Assembly: GCF_017308975.1 (NCBI RefSeq)
Contig: NZ_JADWPD010000028.1
Span: 1 to 64,000 of the forward strand
Length of the DNA stretch: 64,000 nucleotides
Origin: Amycolatopsis sp. MtRt-6
GTDB lineage: Bacteria; Actinomycetota; Actinomycetes; Mycobacteriales; Pseudonocardiaceae
Direction of reading: 5' to 3'
Positions within the stretch are counted from its first letter, which is position 1; each line of letters opens with the position of its first letter. The notes under the pieces were generated by a model. That model saw only the letters and a list, made by a program, of their open reading frames with translations. It was not told the origin of the DNA and did no database searches. The translations under genes were made by a program, and so were the position numbers. Positions 53,380 to 62,336 of the stretch are shown here, piece after piece.

Positions 53380-54867
53380 CTAGCGCTGCAGCGTCAGCAC
53401 CCCCGGCCGGTAAGGCAGGAGGGGGTAGTCCATGCCGTCGGAACCGGGGTCGCGCCCCTGGTAGAGGAACTGGAGGTTGCAGGGGTCGATGGTCTTGGTC
53501 TGGTCGGGGTTGGTACGGACCAGATCGCCGTGGCTGATGTCGTCGGTCCAGGTGGCGCCACTGTTGGCCTTGCCCGCGAACGGGTTGCTCTCGGTGGCGG
53601 CCTGCGGCGTCCACGTGCCGCTCAGGCTGGTGGCCGTGAACGAGCGGAAGAAGCGCTGCGCTTTCGGCCACGCCCCTCGCGCCTCGACGATCATGAGGTA
53701 CTGGTTCTGGCCCTGGACCTTGTAGACCTCGACCGCTTCGAACAGGTTGTCCTGCGTGTCGCTCATGATCGTCGTGTAGTTCGAGCCGAAACTGCCCGGG
53801 AAGTTCCCGATGGGCATGCTGGCGCGGTAGATCTTGCCGTTGTCGCCGGCGAAGAACAGGTACATGTTCGTGTCGTCGGCGATGAGGGTCTGGTCGATGG
53901 GGGCGGTGACGGGGATGCTGCCCGTGAACAGCGTCTGCGGCGCGGACCAGCCGTTGGGGTTGGTGGGGTCGCTCGAGGTGCGGTAGGAGAAGGTCGGCCC
54001 GTCCCACTGGTAGGCGAGCACCCAGATGTTCTTCGGGGCGAAGTAGAACAGTGTCGGCGCGACGGCGTTGAACGACATCGAGTTCTGGGTGGCGGTGGCC
54101 ATGTCGGACCAGTTCGTGAAGGGGCTGAAGCTCATCGATCGCCAGTTCGATTGGCTGTCACTGGTCGTGCCGTAGACGACGTGCTTGCCGTTGTAGACGA
54201 CGTGGGTGAAGTCCTTGAGGGACACCCAGCCCTGCTTCGGGGTGGCCAGCGGGCCGGTCGACGTCCAGCGGTAGGTCGACGGCAGCGTGCAGGTGCCGCT
54301 GCCCCCGCCGACCTGGACGAGTTGCCATTGCTGGTTGCTGCCGTTCCAGTCGCCCCACTGCGCGACGCCGGCGCCGTCGGCGGTCGACAGGCCTTGCACC
54401 TCGGCGGCCTTGTTGCTGTTGCGGTTGATCAACCGGACGTACCCGTCGGGGGAGTCGGCCAGCCGGAACTGCTGGTTGGCGCCGTTGCCGTCGGCCCACT
54501 GCACGATCGCGGCACCGTCTGCCGCCGACCAGTCGAAGACGTCGAGCACCTTGCCGGAGTGCCGCGCGCGCAGCCGGTAGTAGCCGCCGCCGGAGTCCAC
54601 GAACTGGAACTGCTGGTTGGTGGCGTTGGTGCGGGTCCACTGGACGAGGTTGGCGCCGTCGGCCGTGGACGCGCCGTTGACGTCGAGGGCCTTGCCGCTG
54701 TTGCGGTTCACCAGGACGTACCAGGCGGTCGTGTCCACCGTGGCGGCCGACGCCGGCGTCGTGGCCACCGTGAGCAGCCCACCCACGAACACCACCACCG
54801 CCACCGCGGCCACCCCCGACCGCCACCGGCGACGCCACCTCGCGGCGCGCGCAAACCCAACCGACAT
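53380..54867 (-). CDS. Secreted GH62 alpha-L-arabinofuranosidase with ricin-type lectin domain
   Basis: 495 residues. Sec-type signal (RSGVAAVAVVVFVGGLLTVATTPASA). Residues about 45-185 form a CBM13/ricin B lectin domain with three QxW-like repeats, each with NQQF or NQQW. Residues about 195-495 are a GH62 five-blade propeller: LPSTYRWTSTGPLATPKQGWVSLKDFTHV, WVLAYQWDGPTFSYRTSSDP, PIDQTLIADDTNMYLFFAGDNGKIYRA, LFEAVEVYKVQGQNQYLMIVEA and GATWTDDISHGDLVR. It removes arabinose from arabinoxylan outside the cell. A LacI-type palindrome lies upstream. Confidence 0.94.
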   Translation of the reverse strand: MSVGFARAARWRRRWRSGVAAVAVVVFVGGLLTVATTPASAATVDTTAWYVLVNRNSGKALDVNGASTADGANLVQWTRTNATNQQFQFVDSGGGYYRLRARHSGKVLDVFDWSAADGAAIVQWADGNGANQQFRLADSPDGYVRLINRNSNKAAEVQGLSTADGAGVAQWGDWNGSNQQWQLVQVGGGSGTCTLPSTYRWTSTGPLATPKQGWVSLKDFTHVVYNGKHVVYGTTSDSQSNWRSMSFSPFTNWSDMATATQNSMSFNAVAPTLFYFAPKNIWVLAYQWDGPTFSYRTSSDPTNPNGWSAPQTLFTGSIPVTAPIDQTLIADDTNMYLFFAGDNGKIYRASMPIGNFPGSFGSNYTTIMSDTQDNLFEAVEVYKVQGQNQYLMIVEARGAWPKAQRFFRSFTATSLSGTWTPQAATESNPFAGKANSGATWTDDISHGDLVRTNPDQTKTIDPCNLQFLYQGRDPGSDGMDYPLLPYRPGVLTLQR

Positions 54868-54961
54868 AGCGTCTTCCTTTCACCATGGGATCGCCGACAC
54901 GAGGCGGGCGGCATCGGCGCGGACGCCGACGACACCCGCGCACGGACAACTGCCCGAACGG

Positions 54962-54979
54962 AGTGTTAGCGCTAACACT
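54962..54979. promoter_or_regulatory. Perfect 18-bp LacI-type operator upstream of GH62
   Basis: AGTGTTAGCGCTAACACT is fully palindromic with the central AGCGCT typical of actinobacterial LacI-family regulators of plant polysaccharide genes. It lies about 95 bp before the GH62 start. No LacI gene is adjacent, so the regulator acts from elsewhere. Confidence 0.7.
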
Positions 54980-55271
54980 TTTCGGGACGGGTCCGTACGG
55001 GAATGAGCGTGGTTATAGGTGTGGAGCAGCCAACCGGTCGTGCGACTGAGCGCACCCGTGGACTGTGAACGATAACATCGGCCGTGTCAAGATGTTACGG
55101 GCACGTTTTCGCAGGAAGACGCGCATGAGACGCTGGACCCCGCCGAGGCGGCGGCCGTCAAGCTGACTCACCCGTTCGCCGACCGTCGCTCAAGGCCGCG
55201 ATCCGGGTAGCCGATCCCGGGAAGGGTGAGCCGGCCCCACTCGGCACCGGCCTCGCGTAGCCGACGCAGCG

Positions 55272-55313
55272 TTGACAGCTTCCCCAGGATGGTCGACAAT
55301 CGACAAACGACGA
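55272..55313 (+). promoter_or_regulatory. Promoter and operator of the amino-compound operon
   Basis: TTGACA (55272-55277), 17-bp spacer, GACAAT (55295-55300). Overlapping the -10 is GGTCGACAATCGACAAACG (55291-55309), which shares GTCGACAA-n2-GACAA with the site upstream of the GntR gene at 63026-63044. Confidence 0.6.
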
Positions 55314-55331
55314 CTGAACACAGGAGGAACA

Positions 55332-56012
55332 GTGAGTTTCGAGAGCAAGCCGAAGTTCGCCACGTTCGACATGAACGGGACGTTGATCCACTTCCGCATC
55401 AACGAGGTGATCCGCCGAGTACTGGGTGACCGGCTCCCCGCCGACATCGCCGACACCTTCCTGCGGACGGGCAACGAGTTCCGGTACGACGAGACCCTGG
55501 GCGACTACAAGCCGTTCCACCAGATCATCGCTCACTCGCTGGAGCGCACCATGCGCCACTTCGGCCTGGAGTACCGCGCCGGTGACGCCGAGGCGGTGTA
55601 CGAACAGATCCCCACGTTCACCCCGTACCCCGGTGTCACCGAGGCCCTGAACCGCCTGGCCGAGGCGGTTCCGCTGGTCATCGTGACGAACACCGACGAC
55701 GCGCACGCGCCGAGCCTCGTGGAGAACCTCAAGGCCCCGTTCGAGGTCGTCATCACCGCCGAGCAGATGGGCTGCTACAAGCCGCGGCTGCAGGCGTGGC
55801 GGTACACGCTGGACAAGCTCGGCGCGACGCCCGACGAGATCGCGTGGGTCTCGGCGAGCCCGAAGTACGACCTCCGCTCCGCGACCGTCATGGGCTTCGA
55901 GAACAAGGTGTACATGGACCGCGGCTTCGAGCCGGACCACCCGTGGCTCGGCTGCGAGCGGATCACCGACATCGCCGACCTTCCCGTCCTGTTCGGCCTG
56001 CCCCGCCCCTGA
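55332..56012 (+). CDS. HAD-family hydrolase (haloacid-dehalogenase-like)
   Basis: 226 residues from GTG 55332 (RBS AGGAGGA). Motif I is FDMNGTL: nucleophile Asp13 is present but the second acid of DxD is Asn15, which in phosphatases is normally Asp; relatives with DxY/DxN are often dehalogenase-like. Motif II VTNTDD near 119, motif III Lys in CYKPRLQAW, motif IV VSASPKYDLRSA. First gene of the operon; its role there is unclear (phosphatase, dehalogenase or C-N/C-P hydrolase). Confidence 0.87.
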   Translation: MSFESKPKFATFDMNGTLIHFRINEVIRRVLGDRLPADIADTFLRTGNEFRYDETLGDYKPFHQIIAHSLERTMRHFGLEYRAGDAEAVYEQIPTFTPYPGVTEALNRLAEAVPLVIVTNTDDAHAPSLVENLKAPFEVVITAEQMGCYKPRLQAWRYTLDKLGATPDEIAWVSASPKYDLRSATVMGFENKVYMDRGFEPDHPWLGCERITDIADLPVLFGLPRP

Positions 56013-56029
56013 AGAGCAGGAGAACAGCG

Positions 56030-57304
56030 ATGAAGTTCACCCCGTACTGGCTCGACACCGCACCACAGGGCCCCTCCCGGTCGCGGACCGAAATCGGCGG
56101 GCGGGTCGACGTCGCGGTCGTCGGTGCCGGGCTGACCGGTCTCTCCGCGGCCCTGCACCTGGCGCGGAAGGGCGCCGACGTCCAGGTCTTCGAAAAGGAG
56201 ACCGTCGGCTGGGGTGCGTCCGGCCGCAACGGCGGCATGGCCACCACCGGACTGTCGATCGGCTTCCGCGACGCGGTCAGCCGGTACGGCCTGGACACCG
56301 CGAAGGCGTACCTGCTGGCCTACCACGACGCGGTCGACACCGTCGAGAAGCTCGTCGGCGACGAGGGCATCGACTGCGATTTCGCCCGCACCGGCAAGCT
56401 GAACCTCGCGTCCAAGCCGGCCCACGTCGACGGCCTGCGCAAGACCGCCGAGGCGCTGTCCGGGATCGGCGTCGAGACACGCTTGGTGAGCAGGCACGAG
56501 CTCGGCGCGGAAATCGGCTCCGACTGCTTCCACGGCGCGCTGGTCGACTCCAAGAGCGCGGGTCTGCACGTCGGCAAGTTCGCCAAGGGACTCGCCGAGG
56601 CAGCGGTGCGGGCAGGTGCCACGATCCACGAGAAGGCACCGGTCGAGCGGTTCCGGCGGCTGCACGGAACGCGGCACGAACTGGTCACCCCGCGGGGAAC
56701 CGTGCAGGCGGACCAGGTGCTCGTGGCGACCAGCGGCTACACCGGCCGGCCGTTCCGCTGGCAGCAGGTCAGGATCGCGCCCGTCGGCAGCTTCATCATC
56801 GTGACCGAGCCGCTGGGCGAGGACGTCTGCGACGAACTGCTGCCGACCAGGCGGATGGCGTCGACGTCGAAGAACCTGTTGAACTACTTCAGGATCACCC
56901 CGGACCACCGGCTGCTGTTCGGCGGCCGTGCCCGGTTCACCATGTCCAACCCGCAGTCGGACGAGAAGTGCGGGCGCATCCTGCAGAAGGCGATGACCGA
57001 GACCTTCCCGCAGCTCGCGAACGCACGGGTCGACTACTGCTGGGGCGGTCTGGTCGACATGAGCATGGACCGCATGGTGCACGCCGGCGAGCGTGACGGG
57101 TTGTTCTACTCGCTCGGCTACTCCGGTCACGGCGTGCAGATGGCCACGCACATGGGCAAGCAGATGGCCGAGTACCTGAACGGGACGACGAGCGCGAACC
57201 CGTGGCGCGACTTGAAGTTCACCCGCATCCCCGGGCATTTCGGACCGCCCTGGTTCCTGCCTTTCGCAGGCGCCTACTACAAGTTCAAGGACCTCATGAA
57301 GTGA
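56030..57304 (+). CDS. DAO-family FAD-dependent oxidoreductase (amine/amino-acid oxidase type)
   Basis: 424 residues from ATG 56030 (RBS AGGAGA). FAD motif VAVVGAGLTGLSAALHLARKG near 28, then GWGASGRNGGMATTGLS, the pattern of PuuB-type gamma-glutamylputrescine oxidases and related D-amino-acid/amine oxidases; C-terminal SLGYSGHGVQMATHMGKQMA. It oxidises a C-N bond to an imine, releasing H2O2 or passing electrons on. The SSADH-like gene across the regulator fits oxidation of an aldehyde so formed. Confidence 0.92.
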   Translation: MKFTPYWLDTAPQGPSRSRTEIGGRVDVAVVGAGLTGLSAALHLARKGADVQVFEKETVGWGASGRNGGMATTGLSIGFRDAVSRYGLDTAKAYLLAYHDAVDTVEKLVGDEGIDCDFARTGKLNLASKPAHVDGLRKTAEALSGIGVETRLVSRHELGAEIGSDCFHGALVDSKSAGLHVGKFAKGLAEAAVRAGATIHEKAPVERFRRLHGTRHELVTPRGTVQADQVLVATSGYTGRPFRWQQVRIAPVGSFIIVTEPLGEDVCDELLPTRRMASTSKNLLNYFRITPDHRLLFGGRARFTMSNPQSDEKCGRILQKAMTETFPQLANARVDYCWGGLVDMSMDRMVHAGERDGLFYSLGYSGHGVQMATHMGKQMAEYLNGTTSANPWRDLKFTRIPGHFGPPWFLPFAGAYYKFKDLMK

Positions 57305-57356
57305 GCGGGCCGCCTCGTCCCGCACCATGTTCCCAGTCTGCAGAAGGACGGCAACC

Positions 57357-58286
57357 ATGCGAGTCACCACACCACTGCGTGCCGCGTCGGCCGCGATGTC
57401 CCTGACATTCGCGCTGGTCGCGTGCGGGTCGGTCGACACCACCCAGCCCAAGGAGCCCGATCAGGTCGAGCACACCGACGACATCTCGGTCGGTGTGCCG
57501 CCGGATCCGGCGGCGGTGAAGCTGTTGCCGGAAGCCGTGAAGGCCAAGGGCACGATCTCGGTGGCGATGGACCTGTCGAGTCCGCCCACGACGTTCATGG
57601 CGGCGGACAACAAGACCCCGATCGGGTTCAACCCGGACATGGCGCGGCTCATCGCCGCCAAGCTCGGGCTGAAGCTCCAGATCGACAACGTCAAGTTCGA
57701 CACCATCGTCCCCGGCCTGCAGGGCAACAGATTCGACTTCACCGCCACCACCATGGGCGCCACCGCGGAACGGCTCAAGGTGCTCGACATGATCAACTAC
57801 TTCCAGAACGGCACCGGCGTCGCCGTACCGCGCGGCAACCCGCAGAAGCTCGCCGTCCACGAGCTGTGCGGACGCCGCGTCGGCGTGCAGTCCGGCACCA
57901 CGGCGGAAATCAAGTGGCTGCCCCAGCTGAGCGACAAGGACTGCACGAGCCAGGGAAAGCCGGCCATCACCGGAGTCACCCTGCCCAGCGTCAACGACTC
58001 ACTGACCCAGCTCTCCTCCAAGCGCCTCGACGCGGTGATGTACGACTTCACCTCGCTGTCGTGGACCGCCAAACGACAGCCCAACGTCCTGGAAGTCCTT
58101 CCGGAGCGGGTGGTCTCCGCGACGGTGAACGTCGCACTGCCCAAGGGTTCCCCGCTCACCCGCGCGATCCAGGCGGCGATCCAGTCCGTCATCGACAGTC
58201 CCAAGTACACCGAAGCACTCGACCGCTGGGGCTTCCAGGGCCTCGGCATCAAGACCGCCGCGATGGCCGTTCCGCTGGGGCAGTGA
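57357..58286 (+). CDS. ABC transporter substrate-binding lipoprotein (family 3)
   Basis: 309 residues from ATG 57357 (an earlier in-frame ATG at 57327 adds a non-signal stretch). Lipoprotein signal with Cys23 (FALVACGS). Family 3 fold: GTISVAMDLSSPPTTFMAADNKTPIGFNPDMARLIAAKLGLK; GNRFDFTATTMGATAERLKVLD; CGRRVGVQSGTTAE. Binds a polar amino acid, opine or amine. Overlap with the permease gene shows one importer. Confidence 0.92.
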   Translation: MRVTTPLRAASAAMSLTFALVACGSVDTTQPKEPDQVEHTDDISVGVPPDPAAVKLLPEAVKAKGTISVAMDLSSPPTTFMAADNKTPIGFNPDMARLIAAKLGLKLQIDNVKFDTIVPGLQGNRFDFTATTMGATAERLKVLDMINYFQNGTGVAVPRGNPQKLAVHELCGRRVGVQSGTTAEIKWLPQLSDKDCTSQGKPAITGVTLPSVNDSLTQLSSKRLDAVMYDFTSLSWTAKRQPNVLEVLPERVVSATVNVALPKGSPLTRAIQAAIQSVIDSPKYTEALDRWGFQGLGIKTAAMAVPLGQ

Positions 58287-59209
58287 TGACGACGAACACG
58301 ATCGATCCGACGACCAAGGGCCGGCCGTTGCCGGAACTGCTGCCGGAGAACAAGAAGCGGATCACACCGAAACGTCCGCGCGACGTCGCCTGCTGGGCGG
58401 TCGCGATCGCGATCGTCGCCGGTCTGATCTACACCACGGCGACCAACGAGAACTACCAGTGGCCGGTGGTGTTCGGCTACTTCACCACTCAGTCCATTCT
58501 GGACGGACTGGTCCTCACCCTGGTCCTGACCGTGGTCAGCATGGGACTGGGCGTGCTGCTCGGGTTGCTGCTCGCCGTCATGCGCATGTCGCACCAGACA
58601 CCGATTTCGGGCCTGGCGCGGCTCTACATCACCTTCTTCCGCGGCACACCCGTACTCGTGCAGCTGATCTTCTGGTTCAACATCGCCGCGCTGTACCCGC
58701 ACATCTCCCTCGGCATCCCCTTCACCGACATCTCGACCCCCGTGGACGTCAACGCGGTCATGACCCCGCTGACCGCCGCCATCGTCGGCCTGACGCTGAA
58801 CGAGGCCGCCTACATGGCCGAAATCATCCGCGGCGGCTTCGCCTCGGTCAGCCGTGGCCAGTACGAAGCCGCGGACTCCCTGGGCATGCGCGGTTTCACC
58901 AGGCTCCGCCACGTGATCATCCCGCAGACCATGCCCGCGATCATCCCCGCCACCGGTAACCAGGTGATCGGCATGCTCAAAGGCACCTCACTGGTCAGCG
59001 TGCTCGGCGTCGCCGAACTCCTCAACAGCGCACAATCCATCTACGCCCGCACCTACCAGACCATTCCCCTGCTCATCGTCGCCAGCCTCTGGTACCTGGT
59101 CATGACACTGGCCCTCAGCGTCCCCCAGTCCATGATCGAACGCCGCTTCTCCCGCTCCACCCGCCGGCCGGCCGCAGTCGCCACCGCGACAAAGGAGTCG
59201 TTGCTGTGA
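58286..59209 (+). CDS. ABC transporter permease (polar amino-acid type)
   Basis: 307 residues, ATG overlapping the preceding stop. HisM/GlnP type: ILDGLVLTLVLTVVSMGLGVLLG; YITFFRGTPVLVQLIFWFN; EAA loop GGFASVSRGQYEAADSLGMRGFTRLRHVIIPQ near 190. Only one permease gene, so the channel is probably a homodimer. Confidence 0.94.
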   Translation: MTTNTIDPTTKGRPLPELLPENKKRITPKRPRDVACWAVAIAIVAGLIYTTATNENYQWPVVFGYFTTQSILDGLVLTLVLTVVSMGLGVLLGLLLAVMRMSHQTPISGLARLYITFFRGTPVLVQLIFWFNIAALYPHISLGIPFTDISTPVDVNAVMTPLTAAIVGLTLNEAAYMAEIIRGGFASVSRGQYEAADSLGMRGFTRLRHVIIPQTMPAIIPATGNQVIGMLKGTSLVSVLGVAELLNSAQSIYARTYQTIPLLIVASLWYLVMTLALSVPQSMIERRFSRSTRRPAAVATATKESLL

Positions 59210-59973
59210 AAGCAGACGGAACGATCGTCGCGCGCAAGCTGCACAAGAGCTTCGGCAGCCACCAGGTCCTGCGCGGAATCGACCTGGCCGTGGCGGCGGG
59301 CGAGATCTCGTGCATCATCGGCCCCAGCGGATCCGGCAAGTCCACACTGCTGCGCTGCGTCAACGGACTGGAAACCATCGACCGCGGCGTCCTGCGGGTC
59401 AACGGCGAAGACTTCGGCTACACCGAGACGGACAACGCCTACCTCGCCCTCCCCCCGCACCGACTGGCCGAGCAACGCGCCCACATCGGCATGGTCTTCC
59501 AGCAGTTCAACCTGTTCCCCACCATGACCGCCGAAACCAACGTCATGTCCGGACCAGTACTGGTCAAGAAAACGAACCGCAAGACCGCCAGGGAACAGGC
59601 CCAAGAACTCCTGGCCCAAGTCGGGCTCGCCGGCTGCGGCCACAAATACCCCGCCCAGCTCTCCGGCGGCCAGCAACAACGCGTCGCCATCGCCCGCGCC
59701 CTCGCCATGAACCCCAGCATCATGCTGTTCGACGAACCCACCAGCGCACTCGACCCGGAGCTCGTCGGCGAAGTCCTCGCCGTCATGCGCGACCTCGCCC
59801 ACAACGGCATGACCATGCTGCTGGTCACCCACGAAATGGGCTTCGCCCGCGACGTCGCCGACGAAATCCTCTTCATGGACGACGGAATCGCCGTCGAACG
59901 CGGCGACGCCCGCGAAGTACTCGCCAACCCCCAAGAAAAACGAACCCAAGAGTTCCTGGAAAGGGTGCTGTGA
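59206..59973 (+). CDS. ABC transporter ATP-binding protein (polar amino-acid type)
   Basis: 255 residues. Walker A GPSGSGKST near 40, Q-loop FQQFNLFP, signature LSGGQQQR near 150, Walker B IMLFDEPTSALD, H-loop VTHEMGFAR. GlnQ/HisP group. GTGA-type overlaps with both neighbours. Confidence 0.95.
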   Translation: MKADGTIVARKLHKSFGSHQVLRGIDLAVAAGEISCIIGPSGSGKSTLLRCVNGLETIDRGVLRVNGEDFGYTETDNAYLALPPHRLAEQRAHIGMVFQQFNLFPTMTAETNVMSGPVLVKKTNRKTAREQAQELLAQVGLAGCGHKYPAQLSGGQQQRVAIARALAMNPSIMLFDEPTSALDPELVGEVLAVMRDLAHNGMTMLLVTHEMGFARDVADEILFMDDGIAVERGDAREVLANPQEKRTQEFLERVL

Positions 59974-60467
59974 CTGTGCTCGAAAGTGCTGTGAAGGCAA
60001 CGGAGCGGCTCCGGGCTCTCGGTCTGGAGCTGCCCGCCCTCGGATTCGGTGCGAGCCCGCACTTCGTGAACCACCGGACGGTGGACTCGAGCGTCCACAT
60101 CTCGGGCCAGTTGCCGTACCGGGACGGCGTGCTGCTGGGCCAGGGCATCGTCAGCCGGGACGTCGACGTGCCGACGGCGCGCGACCTGGCCCGGCAGACC
60201 GCGCTCAACGCACTCGCCGTCGCCGCGGACGCGGTGGGAGACCTGGACCGGGTCCGGATCGTGCAGATGCTGGTTTTCGTGGCAAGCACACCGGATCTGG
60301 GCGAGCAGTCGCGCGTCGCCGACGCGGCCAGTGACCTCCTCGTCGACGTGCTCGGTGAGAACGGGCGGCACGCGCGCACCGCGATCGGCGTCGCGGGGCT
60401 GCCGCGCAACAGTCCGGTCGAGATCCAGCTGGTCTGCACCGCGGTGGAGGAGAGGAGTGCACCGTGA
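59970..60467 (+). CDS. RidA/YjgF-family imine deaminase
   Basis: 165 residues from the GTG overlapping the ATPase stop. Rid fold: SVHISGQLPYRDGVLLGQGIV; ARQTALNALAVAADAVGDLDRVRIVQMLVFVAS; ARTAIGVAGLPRNSPVEIQ, where the active-site Arg of the RidA branch is present. Slightly longer than RidA (about 128). Next to an amine oxidase and a D-serine/threonine-type PLP enzyme, it probably hydrolyses their imine/enamine product. Confidence 0.9.
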   Translation: MTVLESAVKATERLRALGLELPALGFGASPHFVNHRTVDSSVHISGQLPYRDGVLLGQGIVSRDVDVPTARDLARQTALNALAVAADAVGDLDRVRIVQMLVFVASTPDLGEQSRVADAASDLLVDVLGENGRHARTAIGVAGLPRNSPVEIQLVCTAVEERSAP

Positions 60468-61570
60468 GCCGGCTCCAGCACGCGCTCGCCGCCTTGGCGG
60501 GGCGGATCGACACCCCGGCGCCGATCGTGCTGGTCGACGTCATGCAGGACAACATCGACCGCATGCAGGCCTTCGCCGGCCGGCACGGTCTCCACGTCCG
60601 GCCGCACGTCAAGACGCACAAGTGCGTCGAGATCGGCAGGCGCCAGCTCGCGGCGGGAGCGGTCGGCATCACCGCCGGCAACGTCGGTGAGGCCGAGGTC
60701 TTCGCCGCGGCCGGATTCGACGACATCTTCCTCGCCTACCCGGTCTGGCCTTCGGGAACCAAGGGGGCGCGGCTGCGCAGGCTGGCCGAGTCCGTCCGGC
60801 TGCGGGTCGGCGTGGACAACGTCGCGGCGATCGACGCACTCGCCGACGCGATGGCGGGCGAGCCGGAGCGGCTGGAGGTCGTGATCGAGGTGGACTGCGG
60901 CGCCCGGCGCTCCGGGGCACCGCCCGAGCTCGCGGGCGACCTCGCGCTGGCCGCCGGCCGGCGCGGCCTGGTGCCGGTGGGCGTCTTCACGTATCCGGGT
61001 CACGGCAGTGCCGGTCCGGACGCTCGCCTGCGCGCCGCGCGCGACCAGGACGCCGCGCTCGTCACCGCGGTGCGCAGCCTCTCCGGTGCCGGGATCAGCG
61101 CGCAGGTGGTGAGCGCCGGCTCCACCCCGACCGTCGAGTTCACCAGCAGCGGCGTGATCACCGAGATCCGCCCCGGCGAGTACGTCTTCGGTGACCTGGA
61201 CAACACCCGGCTCGGCTCCTGCACGGACGACCAGGTCGCACTGTTCGTCGCCACCACCGTGGTCAGCGACTGGGTCCCCGACCAGGTGATCGTCGATGCG
61301 GGCACCAAAGCCCTCAGCCGGGAAGGCAGCGCCGAACGCGGCTACGGCGGCGTCGCCGGCACGAAGGCCGTCCTGACCAAGCTCAACGAGTACCACGGAT
61401 TCCTCGGGCTGCCCGCCGGTGAGTTCCGCCCCGGCATCGGCACCGTCCTACCGGTGGTGCCGAACCACGTCTGCCCGGTCGTGATCAACTTCGAGGAGCT
61501 GATCGTCACCGACAGCACGGGCACGTCGCTGGAACGATGGCCGATCGACGCCCGCGGTTTCCTCAGCTGA
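60464..61570 (+). CDS. D-threonine aldolase/D-serine dehydratase-family PLP enzyme
   Basis: 368 residues. Fold III alanine-racemase-like barrel: PLP Lys in VRPHVKTHK (Lys50), VDVMQDNIDRMQ, GVFTYPGHG, and a C-terminal domain with the zinc-ligand motif NHVCPVV typical of D-serine dehydratase and D-threonine/3-hydroxy-D-aspartate aldolases. It should cleave or dehydrate a beta-hydroxy-D-amino acid, needing a divalent metal. Overlaps RidA by 4 bp. Confidence 0.88.
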   Translation: MSRLQHALAALAGRIDTPAPIVLVDVMQDNIDRMQAFAGRHGLHVRPHVKTHKCVEIGRRQLAAGAVGITAGNVGEAEVFAAAGFDDIFLAYPVWPSGTKGARLRRLAESVRLRVGVDNVAAIDALADAMAGEPERLEVVIEVDCGARRSGAPPELAGDLALAAGRRGLVPVGVFTYPGHGSAGPDARLRAARDQDAALVTAVRSLSGAGISAQVVSAGSTPTVEFTSSGVITEIRPGEYVFGDLDNTRLGSCTDDQVALFVATTVVSDWVPDQVIVDAGTKALSREGSAERGYGGVAGTKAVLTKLNEYHGFLGLPAGEFRPGIGTVLPVVPNHVCPVVINFEELIVTDSTGTSLERWPIDARGFLS

Positions 61571-61589
61571 CCCACAGGAGTTGCCCGAC

Positions 61590-62324
61590 ATGAGACTCGA
61601 CCACGTGACGGCGCTGGTGACCGGTGCCGGCAGCGGCATCGGCGAGGCGGTGAGCTCCCACTTCCGCCGCGAGGGCGCACGACTGCTGCTCACCAGCCGG
61701 AGGGAGCGACTCGACACGGCGCAGCCCGACGACCGGTACGTCCCCGGCGATCTCAACGACGAGGCGTTCGTCGAAGCCCTGGCCCGCCAGGCCGCCGAGT
61801 CGTTCGGCACCGTCGACGTCGTCGTCCTGAACCACGGCCTGCAGGCCAGCAGCCCGCTCACCGAGATGACCGGCGAGGCCGCGAAGAACGTGCTCGACAG
61901 CAACCTGCTCAGCGCGTTCCTGGTGATGAAGCACTTCGCGCCGCTGATGCCCGCCGCGGGAGGCGCGTTCGTCTGCGTCAGCTCACGGCTCGGCATGGTC
62001 GGCAAGGCGGGCGAAGTCCTGTACTCCGCGGCCAAGGGCGGCCTCATCATGCTCGCGAAGGGCGCGGCGATCGAGTGGGCCCCGCGCAACATCCGCGTCA
62101 ACGTCGTCGCCCCCGGCCTCACCGTCACGCCGATCATCGAGGCGTCGTTCCGGCGCAGCGCCGACCCCGAGGCCCATCGTCGCGAGCGTGAGACGCAGAT
62201 CCCGCTCCAGCGCCTCGCCACCCCGGAAGAGGTCGCCGACGCGGTTCTCTTCCTCGCGTCCGCGGAATCGACCTACATCACCGGAGCGGTGCTGCCGGTC
62301 GACGGCGGCTACACCGCCTTCTGA
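61590..62324 (+). CDS. SDR-family oxidoreductase
   Basis: 244 residues from ATG 61590 (RBS ACAGGAG). TGAGSGIGEA cofactor loop near 10, NHG (in place of NAG), catalytic Ser (VSSRLGM) and YSAAKGGL near 147; C-terminal GAVLPVDGGYT. Oxidises or reduces a hydroxy/oxo intermediate. Last gene of the operon; ends 13 bp from the convergent GntR gene. Confidence 0.9.
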   Translation: MRLDHVTALVTGAGSGIGEAVSSHFRREGARLLLTSRRERLDTAQPDDRYVPGDLNDEAFVEALARQAAESFGTVDVVVLNHGLQASSPLTEMTGEAAKNVLDSNLLSAFLVMKHFAPLMPAAGGAFVCVSSRLGMVGKAGEVLYSAAKGGLIMLAKGAAIEWAPRNIRVNVVAPGLTVTPIIEASFRRSADPEAHRRERETQIPLQRLATPEEVADAVLFLASAESTYITGAVLPVDGGYTAF

Positions 62325-62336
62325 CCCGGCCCGGCC

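Larger units (their letters stand above)
54868..55331 (+). other. Divergent intergenic region
   Basis: 464 bp between the GH62 gene and the rightward amino-compound operon. It holds the palindrome at 54962-54979 and the promoter/operator at 55272-55313. I see nothing else in 54980-55270. Confidence 0.5.
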
